Part shown: positions 8,154 to 16,368 of the stretch, in pieces
Numbering within the stretch: position 1 is the first letter of the stretch
Layout of the letters: every line of letters begins with the position of its first letter
Assembly: GCA_011525695.1 (NCBI GenBank)
Contig: WYBX01000012.1
Span: 1-53,849, forward strand
DNA: 53,849 nt
From: Verrucomicrobiia bacterium
GTDB lineage: Bacteria > Verrucomicrobiota > Verrucomicrobiia > Opitutales > Opitutaceae
Reading direction: 5' to 3'
Position numbers and translations under genes: made by a program
The notes under the pieces: generated by a model
Database searches by the model: none
Told to the model about the DNA's origin: nothing
What the model saw: the letters and a program-made list of their open reading frames with translations, nothing else

Positions 8154-9297
8154 ATGATCGCACCCGAGACCTTCAACCATATCGAGCACATCAGGAAGCG
8201 CGCCGGCCACTTGTGGAGGTTTCTTTGACGTCGAACAAAAGACCCGCGAAATCGAGGCGCTCGAGGCCGAAATGGGCGCGCCGACGTTCTGGGACAACAA
8301 CGAGCGCGCCCAGAAACACATCGGCAAGCTGAATTCGCTCAAGAAGGCGGTCCTGCCGGTCGTGGCCTTCCAGAAGAAGGTCGAGGATGTCGGCGTGATG
8401 ACGGAACTGGTCGAGGCGGCGGAAGGCGCCGAGCAGGAAACCTACGCGCGCGAACTGGAAGGCCAGGTCGCGGCGATGGGAGAGGAACTGGACGCGCTCG
8501 AGATTGCCTCCTTCCTGACTGGCCAGTTCGATCGGAACAACGCGATCTTCTCGATTCAGGCGGGAGCGGGCGGGACCGAGTCGAACGACTGGGCCGACAT
8601 GCTTTTTCGCATGTACAACCGCTGGGCGGAACGCCGCGGGTTCGAGGTGGAGTTGATGGATGTGCAGCCGGGTGACACGGCGGGCATCTCCAAGGCGACG
8701 ATCCTGATCAAGGGGGAGAATGCCTATGGGTATGCCAAGGCGGAGCGCGGTGTTCACCGGCTGGTGCGGATCAGTCCATTCGATTCCAACAAGCGCCGGC
8801 ACACCTCCTTCTGTGCAGTCGATGTCGTGGCGGAAGTCACGGACGAGATTGAAATCGAGATCCCGGATTCCGAGATCCGCGTCGATGTCTACCGTTCCTC
8901 GGGGAAGGGCGGCCAGGGGGTGAACACGACGGACTCGGCGGTGCGGCTCACGCACCTGCCCAGCGGCATCGTGGTGGTGTGCCAGAATGAGCGCTCGCAA
9001 ATCAAGAACCGGGCGGCGGCGATGAACGTGCTCAAGGCGCGGTTGTACGAAAAGAAGCAGGACGAGCAGCGGGCGGAGATGGACAAGTTTTATGGCGAGA
9101 AGGGCGAGATTGGCTGGGGCAGCCAGATTCGCAGTTATGTGCTTCAGCCGTACCAGATGGTAAAGGATCTGCGGACGGGCATCTCCACCAGCGACACGCA
9201 GGGCGTGCTCGACGGCGATCTCGACCGTTTCATCAATGCCTGGTTGCGGGCGGGCTGCCCGCGGCATCGCAACAAGGACATCCAGATGGAGGAGTGA
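8154..9297 (+). CDS. prfB: Peptide chain release factor 2, with programmed +1 frameshift
   Basis: RF2 terminates translation at UGA and UAA. The gene is read as 8154-8225 then 8227-9297, giving about 380 residues; an in-frame TGA (8226-8228) interrupts the first 24 codons. After the shift the protein reads [20 protein letters not shown] and continues without a break. The codon-recognition tripeptide SPF is in [16 protein letters not shown], and the catalytic GGQ is in [18 protein letters not shown]. Both are intact. The gene seems monocistronic; the gene at 9399 follows 101 bases later. Expression is expected to be autoregulated: low RF2 favours the frameshift. Confidence 0.95.
8214..8229 (+). 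promoter_or_regulatory. prfB recoding site (+1 frameshift)
   Basis: The site reads TGG AGG TTT CTT TGA C. A Shine-Dalgarno-like GGAGG sits three bases before the slippery CTT, and the next zero-frame codon is TGA followed by C. This reproduces the classical RF2 recoding signal, including the spacing and the weak TGAC stop context. Confidence 0.93.
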
Positions 9298-9398
9298 GGA
9301 AGGACGACTTCGCGCGCCTTGAAAGCCCCAATCCAACCCCGCGGATTTCGCCTGGAACGGCGTCGTGCGCAGTTCCCGCCGCCACGGCTCGAGGGCGC

Positions 9399-10862
9399 AT
9401 GAGCCTGTCCCATGAAGCGATTCGGGCGGCGTTGGTGGCCCAGCCTCTGTTTGAGGCCAAGACCTGGCAGCTGTCCCCGGAGCCGTGGCCGCTTTCGCCG
9501 GAGGAGGTGGCCGAGCTCGAGAAGATTGGCGCGGCCTGTCTCGAGTTTCACCAGGCGATCGAGACCCTCTACCTGCGATCGGTCGCCGGGAAGAATCTCC
9601 TCCGCAACAAGCCGCTGCTGGCGCCATGGGTGGCCGACTACCTCGATCGCGGGAAGCCGGCCGGGCTGATCGCGCATGCCCGCGAGCCGCGGAATCGCGG
9701 CGCCTTCCCGCCGGTGCTGCGGCCGGATCTGCTGCTCACCGACGAGGGTTTTGTCCTCACTGAACTGGATTCCGTGCCCGGGGGCATCGGGCTGACGGCC
9801 TTCCTTAACCGGTTGTATGAGGGCGGAACAGCCGCGGACGGGACGATCCTGGGCGGCGGCGATGCCATGATTGCGTTGTTTCACGAATCATTGGCGGCGC
9901 TGCGGCCGAACGAGCGGAATCCGGCCATCGCGATCGTGGTGAGCGACGAGGCGGCCACCTACCGGCCCGAGATGCGGTGGCTGGCGCACCAGCTGCAGCT
10001 CCAGGGCAAGCGCGTCTTCTGCCTGCAGCCCGAGGAAATTTTTCCGCTGGAGAATGCGCTGTTTTTCGACGCGGACGGCAACCCGGAGAAGATCGATGTC
10101 ATTTACCGGTTTTTCGAGTTGTTCGATCTCGAGAATATCCGGACGCGGAAGTTCCTGTTCGAGGCCTGGGCTGCGGGTGAGGTGGCGATTGCCCCGCCGA
10201 TGCGGCCATTCCAGGAGGAAAAGCTTTCGCTCGCGCTGTTTCATCACCACCTGCTGCAGGATTTCTGGGCGGAGGCACTGAGCGGGCCCACGCTCAAGCT
10301 GCTTCGCCGACTGATCCCATCCTCGTGGATCATGGATCCGGCGCCGTTGCCGCCCGGGGCGGTGCTGGATGGACCGCGCGTGGGCCATCGGGCGCTGAAT
10401 GACTGGCGCGACCTGGGGAATGCATCCCAGAAGGAACGCGACCTGATAATCAAAATCAGCGGCTACCACGAGACCGCGTGGGGTGCGCGCAGTGTCGTGC
10501 TGGGCAGTGACTGTTCCCGGGAGGAGTGGCAGGAGGGGGTGGATCGCGCAATCGAGTTGGCGCCGTCCAACCTTCATGTCCTGCAGGCCTACCGGAAGCC
10601 GCGCCGGCTCGAGCACCCGGTTTATGAATCTCCGACTGCGGGTGTGACACCGGCGGAGATGCGAGACGGGCGGGAGCCAGTGGCGGCAAGAAAGGCGGGC
10701 CGGTTGCGGCTGTGTCCGTATTATTTCCTGGTCAACGGCCAGGCCCGGCTCTCGGGTGCGCTCGCAACGTTTTGCCCGCCGGACAAGAAGATCATCCATG
10801 GGATGCAGGATGCGGCGTTGCTGCCCTGCGCGGTCGCGCGGGGTCCGGTGGTGGCGCGATGA
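9399..10862 (+). CDS. Uncharacterised protein with ATP-grasp-like features
   Basis: 487 residues from ATG 9399, chosen because the 35 residues upstream are low-complexity and follow prfB immediately. There is no signal peptide or membrane segment. The block RPDLLLTDEGFVLTELDSVP with GGIG, and the later LIIKISGYHETAWGARSVVL, resemble the substrate and nucleotide-binding regions of ATP-grasp enzymes of the glutathionylspermidine-synthetase type, but the match is by eye and partial. The sequence reads like a cytoplasmic enzyme conserved in Verrucomicrobiota. The neighbours (prfB and a LysM protein) give no clue to substrate. Confidence 0.5.
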   Translation: MSLSHEAIRAALVAQPLFEAKTWQLSPEPWPLSPEEVAELEKIGAACLEFHQAIETLYLRSVAGKNLLRNKPLLAPWVADYLDRGKPAGLIAHAREPRNRGAFPPVLRPDLLLTDEGFVLTELDSVPGGIGLTAFLNRLYEGGTAADGTILGGGDAMIALFHESLAALRPNERNPAIAIVVSDEAATYRPEMRWLAHQLQLQGKRVFCLQPEEIFPLENALFFDADGNPEKIDVIYRFFELFDLENIRTRKFLFEAWAAGEVAIAPPMRPFQEEKLSLALFHHHLLQDFWAEALSGPTLKLLRRLIPSSWIMDPAPLPPGAVLDGPRVGHRALNDWRDLGNASQKERDLIIKISGYHETAWGARSVVLGSDCSREEWQEGVDRAIELAPSNLHVLQAYRKPRRLEHPVYESPTAGVTPAEMRDGREPVAARKAGRLRLCPYYFLVNGQARLSGALATFCPPDKKIIHGMQDAALLPCAVARGPVVAR

Positions 10863-10914
10863 CGAGGCGTTCCCGCCTTGCTCCCGGCTAGGGAAATCTC
10901 CTTAAACGAAGTCC

Positions 10915-13900
10915 GTGCTTCAACCCGTCGCGCCTGAGCGAAAATTCCGCATTTCAAAGCGAAACCGTGTCCTGCTGGCGGCGCTTCTCGCGATCGGACC
11001 CGGTCTGGGTAGCGTTGGCGCGCAGGCGGATTTGGCCGCGATCCGCACGCGGGCCGGGCAGGGCGAGCCGGAGGCGTTGAACGCGCTGGCGAACGCCCAT
11101 GCAAATGGCGTTGGGATGCCGCAGGATTTTGCCGAGGCGCTGCGCCTGTACAGTCAGGCGGCTGAACGGGGGTTTGCCCCGGCGAGCTTCAATCTCGGGA
11201 TGATGCACGAGCTCGGGCGGGGCGTGCCTGCCGATCCGGCGGTGGCGTTCCGGCATTATCTCAAGGCGGCGGAACTGGGATTCGCCCCGGCGCAATTCAA
11301 CGTTGGCAACATGTATGCCAACGGGATTGGCACGCGGCAGGATTATTTCGAGGCCGCGCTGTGGTTCCGCCAGGCGGCGGACCGCGGGGTGCCGGAGGCG
11401 CAGTACAACCTTGGGCTGGCCTACGAACTGGGTCGCGGGGTCGGGCGGGACGAAGCGGCCGCGGTCCGCTGGTATCGGCTCGCCGCGGCGCAGCAATATT
11501 CGCGCGCGCAGTACAACCTGGCGTTGATGCTCGAGGAGGGGCGGGGTGTTCCGGCGGATCCGGCGGCGGCCCTCTCGTTGTACCGGGCGGCGGCGCTGCA
11601 GAATTTCGCACCGGCCCAGAACAACCTGGGGATCCTGTTCGCCGAGGGGCGGGGGACTCCATCCGATCTCGTGGAGGCCTACACCTGGCTGGCGCTGGCA
11701 GTAGAGAACGGGGCGCAGCCCACCGGCCGCGACATCGTCGCGCAGCAGCTCTCCAGCGCGCAGCTGGCCGAAGCCAACACCAGGATTGCCCGGCTGCGAC
11801 CGGAATTGGGGGTGCGGGATCGGCCCGCCATTGCAGCCTCCGCTCCAATTCCGCCGGCACCAGCATCCCCCGCGCCGGTGGGGACCGGCACCACGCCGGA
11901 GACCGCGGCGATCAGCGCGCGACTGGCGGAGGCGGAGGCGGCGGCCGCCCGGCTGCGAGCGGAGAACCTTCAGCTTGGCGGCACGGTGCAGAAACTTCAG
12001 GCGGAAAGAGCGGCGCTCGAACAGCAATACGCCACCAGCGCCGCGGAGTCGGGACGCGCCGGCCAGGCCGCCCGCGAGGAACTGAACCGGCAGCTCGCGA
12101 CGCTCGAGGCGGAAGCCGGCAAGGCGCGCCAGGAGGCGGATCGACTGTCCGCGGAGAATGCGGCATTGCGTGCGGCGGCGAGCGCCTCGACGCCGGCCGA
12201 GGCGGTCGCCGCCCAGGTCGGGACCATCCCGCTGCCACAGCTCGCGAGCGCTGATGCCCGGATTGAAAAGTTGCTCAGCGACAATTCGCGGCTGAACGAG
12301 GAGGTGAAGCGGGCGACAATCGAACTCAGCCAGATGGGGCGCCTGTTGCGGAACGCCCAGGAACAGCTGGAGCGTGGTTCGACCGCACCAGGGCCGGTGC
12401 AGGATGATCCGAGGCTGGCCGAACTGACCCAGCAACTGGCGCAGATCCGCAGCGAAAATGAACGGCTGGTGGCAGAGAACGCCCGGTTGCAATCATCCGT
12501 GAGCGCTCCATCCCAGAGTGGAGCGGAACTCGCGGAGTTGCGGGCCCAGAATGAACAGCTGCGCTCGGCTTCCGCCGGATTCGCGGAAGTGATGCGCCAG
12601 CGCGACTCCCTGGCTGCAGAGAAGTCGGCGCTGGAGCAGCGGTTGGTGGCGGCGGAGGCTCGCGGCGCCAGGGAGGATGCCGGTGCGGCGGAGCAGAATC
12701 AGCTGCGGGCGCAGCTGTCAGCCGCCCTCGAGGCGCAGGCGGTCGCGGGGCAGAAGCTCGCGGCCGTGGAATCGGAACGGCAGGCGGAGCGGGGCAGGCT
12801 TGCGGGACGGATTGCGGAGCTCGAACGCGCAATGGAGGGCGATCGAGGCAACGCCCGGGAAATCGCCCAGCTGCGGGCGGAGCGTGATTCGCTGGTCGCG
12901 GCGCAGGCGGGACTCGATCAGCGGCTCGCTGAACTTTCGACGAGTGCGAACGAAGCGCGCCAAAAGGTGGCGCAGCTCGAGGACGCGAATCGCACGCTGG
13001 CGCAACGGCTCGGTGCCGCGACCGCAGAGCGGGAAAGGTTCGCCGCGGGATCACAGGCGGCAAGTGAAAGCCGGGAGATGGTGGAAAAGCTCACGGCGCA
13101 ACTCGACACCGCCAGCCGCACCATCGCGGGTCTGAATGCCAGGAACGAAAGCCTGCAGAAGGATCTCGAAGTCGCCCGGCAGAGTGCGGAGGCGGCGCTG
13201 GCGGCGCAGGCGCAGGCGGCGCAGGCCGCGCCTTCGGAGGCGATGAAGCTTGAATTGCAGACGCTGCAAAATCACGTGCGGGCGCTGGAGAGCCAGGTGG
13301 AGGAGGATCGGAGCAACGCGGCCCGGGAACTGTCCGCATTGGCGGGACAGTTGTTGCACGCCCGCGAAACCAACCGGGCGTTGTCCGAGGCCAATCGCGC
13401 GTTGCTGCAGGCGCGGGGCTCGGAAGATGCCGAGATCGAGTCCAAGCTCAGCGAACTCGGCGCGCGGTTGAAGCTGACGGAATCGGAGCTGGAAAAGGCC
13501 CGCGGGGAGCAGGGCGCCCTCCAGGCCCAGCTGGCGGAGGCCACCCGCGGAGCCGAACAGCATGGGGCGACCGTGGCGGAGTTGACGGGGCTCAATGCCA
13601 GGCTGGCGGCGGACAAGGCGGCACTGGAAAAGGAGCTTGGGCTAAGCCGTGAAAGTCTCACCGGAGTGCAGGCTGAGCTGGCGGAGATGAAGGGCCGGGC
13701 GAACTCGGTCGACGCACTTGCGCAGCAGCACCAGGCGACCGTCAATGAGCTGACGCGGGCCAATGGACAGCTTCAGGAACAGGTGCGGGAACTCGGAGCG
13801 CAGGTGGAGGATCTGCGCAGTCAGAACTCAAGTTTGAGGGCGACGGCGGAGCAGGTGGCGGCGCTGCAGGGCGAACTTGCGGACCTGAAGCTGCGGGCGG

Positions 13901-14544
13901 GCGATGCCCAGAAGGCGGGTGAGCGCCATGCCGCGAGTGTGGCGGAGCTCACTGGAGCGAACGAAAGGCTTTCGATCGAGCTCAACGATACCAAGGCGAA
14001 GGTCGCGGCGCTGCTGGCCGAAAATGCGCGACTGGCGCAGGGTGCCGAGGCACTGCAGGAGGCGGAGCGGCGGGTGGCAATGCTCGAAGCCTCGGCGGCT
14101 CAGGCCGTCTCCGGCCAGCGGGACCTGGCCGCGGCGCGAAGCGAGATTTCACGGCTCAACGAGACGCTGCAGGCCCTCGAGCGGGACCGCAGCGCGCGGA
14201 TCGCCCAGCTGCAGCAGGAAAATGCCGCGGTGGCTGCGCGGTTGCGCCAGGCCCAGGGCACATTGGATCAAATCGCCTCCGCGGCGCGGCTGATGAACAC
14301 CGGCGCCGGCACGCCACTGCCGGCTGCAGGCTCCCAGTCCGGCGGTTCGACCGTGGCTCCGGCGGGGAGTCCGGCGCCGGCACCGTCGCGGTATCATGTC
14401 GTGGTGGAGGGTGACACGCTGACCCGGATCAGCGCGCGCTTCTATGGGACCAGCAGCCGCTGGCAGGAGATTTACGAAGCGAACCGGGAGATCCTTCGGG
14501 GCGAGAACGCATTGCGCCCCGGTCAGCGGCTGCGGATTCCCTAG
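10915..14544 (+). CDS. SEL1-repeat / coiled-coil / LysM envelope protein
   Basis: 1209 residues from a GTG start. After a signal-peptide-like segment (RVLLAALLAIGPGLGSVGA) come about six SEL1-type TPR repeats (about residues 55-290), with the recurring pattern A-x-x-N-L-G-x-x-x-x-x-G-x-G-V and 'AxxWYRLAA'. A Pro/Ala linker leads into about 800 residues of heptad-rich coiled coil, mostly Ala, Glu, Leu, Gln and Arg (about 330-1130). The C-terminus is one LysM domain (YHVVVEGDTLTRISARFYG ... LRPGQRLRIP), which binds peptidoglycan glycan chains. The layout suggests a periplasmic spacer tethered to the wall. The stop codon TAG lies inside a dispersed repeat (14543-14608). Confidence 0.82.
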   Translation: MLQPVAPERKFRISKRNRVLLAALLAIGPGLGSVGAQADLAAIRTRAGQGEPEALNALANAHANGVGMPQDFAEALRLYSQAAERGFAPASFNLGMMHELGRGVPADPAVAFRHYLKAAELGFAPAQFNVGNMYANGIGTRQDYFEAALWFRQAADRGVPEAQYNLGLAYELGRGVGRDEAAAVRWYRLAAAQQYSRAQYNLALMLEEGRGVPADPAAALSLYRAAALQNFAPAQNNLGILFAEGRGTPSDLVEAYTWLALAVENGAQPTGRDIVAQQLSSAQLAEANTRIARLRPELGVRDRPAIAASAPIPPAPASPAPVGTGTTPETAAISARLAEAEAAAARLRAENLQLGGTVQKLQAERAALEQQYATSAAESGRAGQAAREELNRQLATLEAEAGKARQEADRLSAENAALRAAASASTPAEAVAAQVGTIPLPQLASADARIEKLLSDNSRLNEEVKRATIELSQMGRLLRNAQEQLERGSTAPGPVQDDPRLAELTQQLAQIRSENERLVAENARLQSSVSAPSQSGAELAELRAQNEQLRSASAGFAEVMRQRDSLAAEKSALEQRLVAAEARGAREDAGAAEQNQLRAQLSAALEAQAVAGQKLAAVESERQAERGRLAGRIAELERAMEGDRGNAREIAQLRAERDSLVAAQAGLDQRLAELSTSANEARQKVAQLEDANRTLAQRLGAATAERERFAAGSQAASESREMVEKLTAQLDTASRTIAGLNARNESLQKDLEVARQSAEAALAAQAQAAQAAPSEAMKLELQTLQNHVRALESQVEEDRSNAARELSALAGQLLHARETNRALSEANRALLQARGSEDAEIESKLSELGARLKLTESELEKARGEQGALQAQLAEATRGAEQHGATVAELTGLNARLAADKAALEKELGLSRESLTGVQAELAEMKGRANSVDALAQQHQATVNELTRANGQLQEQVRELGAQVEDLRSQNSSLRATAEQVAALQGELADLKLRAGDAQKAGERHAASVAELTGANERLSIELNDTKAKVAALLAENARLAQGAEALQEAERRVAMLEASAAQAVSGQRDLAAARSEISRLNETLQALERDRSARIAQLQQENAAVAARLRQAQGTLDQIASAARLMNTGAGTPLPAAGSQSGGSTVAPAGSPAPAPSRYHVVVEGDTLTRISARFYGTSSRWQEIYEANREILRGENALRPGQRLRIP

Positions 14545-14608
14545 CAGCGTGTTGGATTTAGCACCCGTCTGTTTTGGCCGGGAGGAAAAAGAGAAGGAAC
14601 ACGCTGCT
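14543..14608. repeat. Dispersed palindromic repeat, family A (left part)
   Basis: An 11-bp perfect terminal inverted repeat, AGCAGCGTGTT at 14543-14553 and AACACGCTGCT at 14598-14608, encloses 44 bases. The related copy at 42747-42811 has the same ends (GCAGCGTGT/ACACGCTGC) and begins at the same place relative to a CDS: in both cases the TAG stop overlaps the first bases of the repeat. Confidence 0.8.
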
Positions 14609-14624
14609 GGTTGGCCTGACCGCG

Positions 14625-14846
14625 TCAGGCTGCAGTCTGGGCGCAGAGCTGGGCGAAGAAGGCGTCGCGGCGTTCCCGAGCGACGTGAAGGTCCTTCGTG
14701 CCAAGCGAACGGCGGATGCGTTCCTTGGTAAATGGCGTGGGATGAATCGTATAGTGCAGGAACCAAGTACCGTGGTTGTTCCAGAGATGATGATTGGGAT
14801 TTTCCGTTCGGACTCGGATCCCGGGGAGGGCGGTGAGGGTGTTCAT
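14625..14846 (-). CDS. Small protein resembling an integrase arm-type DNA-binding domain
   Basis: 73 residues. The sequence (NPNHHLWNNHGTWFLHYTIH, then KERIRRSLGTKDLHVARERR with DAFF) looks like the N-terminal arm-binding domain of tyrosine recombinases: three short strands (xxW...GTWFLHYTI) followed by a basic 'R-x-SLGTKD' turn and a helix rich in A/R. No catalytic recombinase domain follows, so it is either an orphan DNA-binding protein or a decayed integrase. A strong minus-strand terminator and a candidate structured RNA lie directly upstream, and a palindromic repeat just downstream. No clear Shine-Dalgarno is seen. Confidence 0.5.
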   Translation of the reverse strand: MNTLTALPGIRVRTENPNHHLWNNHGTWFLHYTIHPTPFTKERIRRSLGTKDLHVARERRDAFFAQLCAQTAA

Positions 14847-14888
14847 GAGCGTGATTTTTGTGGGAGTTATCGCGCTTCAGGATTCGAA

Positions 14889-14921
14889 AACAAAAAACCG
14901 ACCTGGGCATCAGGTCGGTTT
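14889..14921 (-). terminator. Strong intrinsic terminator upstream of the 73-codon ORF
   Basis: On the minus strand an 11-bp perfect stem AAACCGACCTG ... CAGGTCGGTTT with a 5-base loop runs into TTTTTTG. The U tract exists only on this strand, so it stops leftward transcription, either from the DUF3500 gene or from the candidate RNA. It ends about 45 bases before the start codon at 14846, a position compatible with attenuation. Confidence 0.82.
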
Positions 14922-15041
14922 CGTCTTCGGGAGCGTTCTTGGTTCGCCTCCCTCGCGGTCGGCGCACATCCGAGCTTTCGCTCGATCCACCGTGGCCGCT
15001 CCCGGCCCGGTTGGCGGAGCCAGCCTTGTTAAGGCCGGCTC
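14922..15041 (-). ncRNA. Candidate structured RNA or leader
   Basis: Three stems can be drawn on the minus strand. First, GAGCCGGCCUU-AAC-AAGGCUGGCUC at 15041-15017, which contains a G.U pair that would be an A.C mismatch on the other strand. Second, CGAGC-GAAA-GCUCG at 14984-14971 with a GNRA tetraloop. Third, GGGAGCG (15003-14997) pairing with CGCUCCC (14935-14929), closing a domain around the tetraloop hairpin. The terminator at 14889-14921 follows at once. No known riboswitch class or housekeeping RNA was recognised; it could also be a repeat or the 3' untranslated region of the DUF3500 mRNA. Confidence 0.4.
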
Positions 15042-15185
15042 GTTCCTGATGCGACAGCGAACGTGGCGAACGATTCCGGCGCGTCCAGCCTTTTTTTGAG
15101 GGAATTTCTTGCCACGGATCCCGCGCGGCTGCAGCGCCAGGACACCGGGACCATTGAACGCCGGCCGAACGGAGGCCTCCCGCGA

Positions 15186-16202
15186 CTATTTCGCGTGTTC
15201 CCGGGCGTAGTGCTCGCGGAGCAGATCGTGGCCAAAGTCTCCCTGGAATTCGCGGTAGGTGGTGTGGATGTGATTCCCGCGGTTCTGAAAATTGTCGAAC
15301 TCGATCACGAACGTTGGCCCCTGGATCCGGTAGTATCGGGGCTGGCTCCGGTCCAGCGCTCCGGCCCAGGCGAAGGAAATCCGGTCGAGTCCGGCGGCCG
15401 AGATCCGTTCCAACGTCTCGTCGGCGAGTTCCCCTCGCCAGCGCGAGAGGTACAGCTGCACGAGTTCCATGAGCCGCTTCCGCTGGGCTGGATTCATCGC
15501 GGCGGCGTGGATGCCGGCGGGCTCCAGCGGTGCCGCCCGCTTCCGGTTGCTCGTGACGATCTCGGGCAACGCCTTTTCGGCAAAGATCGCGTCTCTCCGT
15601 TGGGCGGCATCCAGCGAATTCACGAGCGCCAGCCCGAGATCCTCTTCCTGGCCAAGGACGCGTTCGCCCTTGCGCGGACCCTGCCGTACCTCGGCCGGAT
15701 TGCTGCCAATGAAGGAGGGGGCGAAGGCCACCTGCCGGCCATCGATGATCGTGAAATTAAACGAGAGATGATGTCCCTCGAAACGCCAACCCCACGATCT
15801 GTCCTCGGCGGGCACGCCAAAGATCGTGACGTAATAGAGCGTTGGGTCACGCCGCGCGGCGCCGCCCTCGAGGTCCTTCAGCACCAGTTCCATCGCGATG
15901 ATAGCGTTCGCCTTCGCGATGCCGTGATGGCTGAGCCCAGTCCGCAGAAGCGCCAGGGCGAGGGGATGCTGGCTCGGAGTCATCTGCTGGAACGGCAGGC
16001 CGCGGCGGGCGAGCGGGACAAAGTTCCAGTTTTCCCGCTCCGCATCGGTGAGGGCGTAGGTGGCGACCTTGTGCTGTCCGGGATCGAGCGCGCTCAGGAA
16101 AGTGCGGGCGGCGGCGAGCATGTCGCCAGCGACTTCATGGGCGTGGGCGGGGAGCAGGAGACCCAGGAAAAGGGCGGCAATGACGCGTGGGGTTAAGCGC
16201 AC
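15186..16202 (-). CDS. DUF3500 family secreted protein
   Basis: 338 residues from a GTG start at 16202. This start gives a clean signal peptide (VRLTPRVIAALFLGLLLPAHAH); the open frame extends upstream but that part is Arg/Ser-rich and overlaps pfp. DUF3500 features are visible: MLAAARTFLSALDPGQ and YALTDAERENWNFVPLARRG near the N-terminus, WGWRFEGHHLSFNFTIIDG in the middle, and a C-terminal IEFDNFQNRGNHIHTTYREF with a DFG-HDLLREHY ending. Members are about 330 residues long, secreted, and functionally uncharacterised. It is divergent from pfp. Confidence 0.85.
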   Translation of the reverse strand: MRLTPRVIAALFLGLLLPAHAHEVAGDMLAAARTFLSALDPGQHKVATYALTDAERENWNFVPLARRGLPFQQMTPSQHPLALALLRTGLSHHGIAKANAIIAMELVLKDLEGGAARRDPTLYYVTIFGVPAEDRSWGWRFEGHHLSFNFTIIDGRQVAFAPSFIGSNPAEVRQGPRKGERVLGQEEDLGLALVNSLDAAQRRDAIFAEKALPEIVTSNRKRAAPLEPAGIHAAAMNPAQRKRLMELVQLYLSRWRGELADETLERISAAGLDRISFAWAGALDRSQPRYYRIQGPTFVIEFDNFQNRGNHIHTTYREFQGDFGHDLLREHYAREHAK

Positions 16203-16368
16203 GTGGGAATTGAGTCGCAACCCGAGCCTGCAGGCAAGCCGCGCAATCAGTGGTGGGCCTGCGCGACAGCTCGTCGATTTCCGGTCTTGCCGCATATGTT
16301 GGCAAAAACCAGCCGCGGATGGCCCGAGGCTTGCCGAGCCCGCTGCCGGCCGCTTGGTTGCCGATGCC

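Noticed and set aside
8191..9627. A 478-codon open frame antisense to prfB
   Set aside because: It is the high-GC shadow of prfB, which has intact GGQ and SPF motifs; the antisense product is Arg/His/Leu-rich with no domain.
10954..12492. A 512-codon minus-strand frame within the SEL1/LysM gene
   Set aside because: It mirrors the repetitive Ala/Glu/Arg coding of the real gene and has no start context or domain.
14922..15041. Identification of the structured region as tmRNA, 6S RNA, SRP RNA or RNase P RNA
   Set aside because: None of the conserved cores of these RNAs (for example a tRNA-like T arm or the RNase P GAGGAAAGUC block) could be found on either strand.
14922..15041. Identification as a known riboswitch class (GEMM, cobalamin, SAH)
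   Set aside because: Short motif resemblances exist but the consensus junction sequences do not line up, so it is left as an unnamed candidate.
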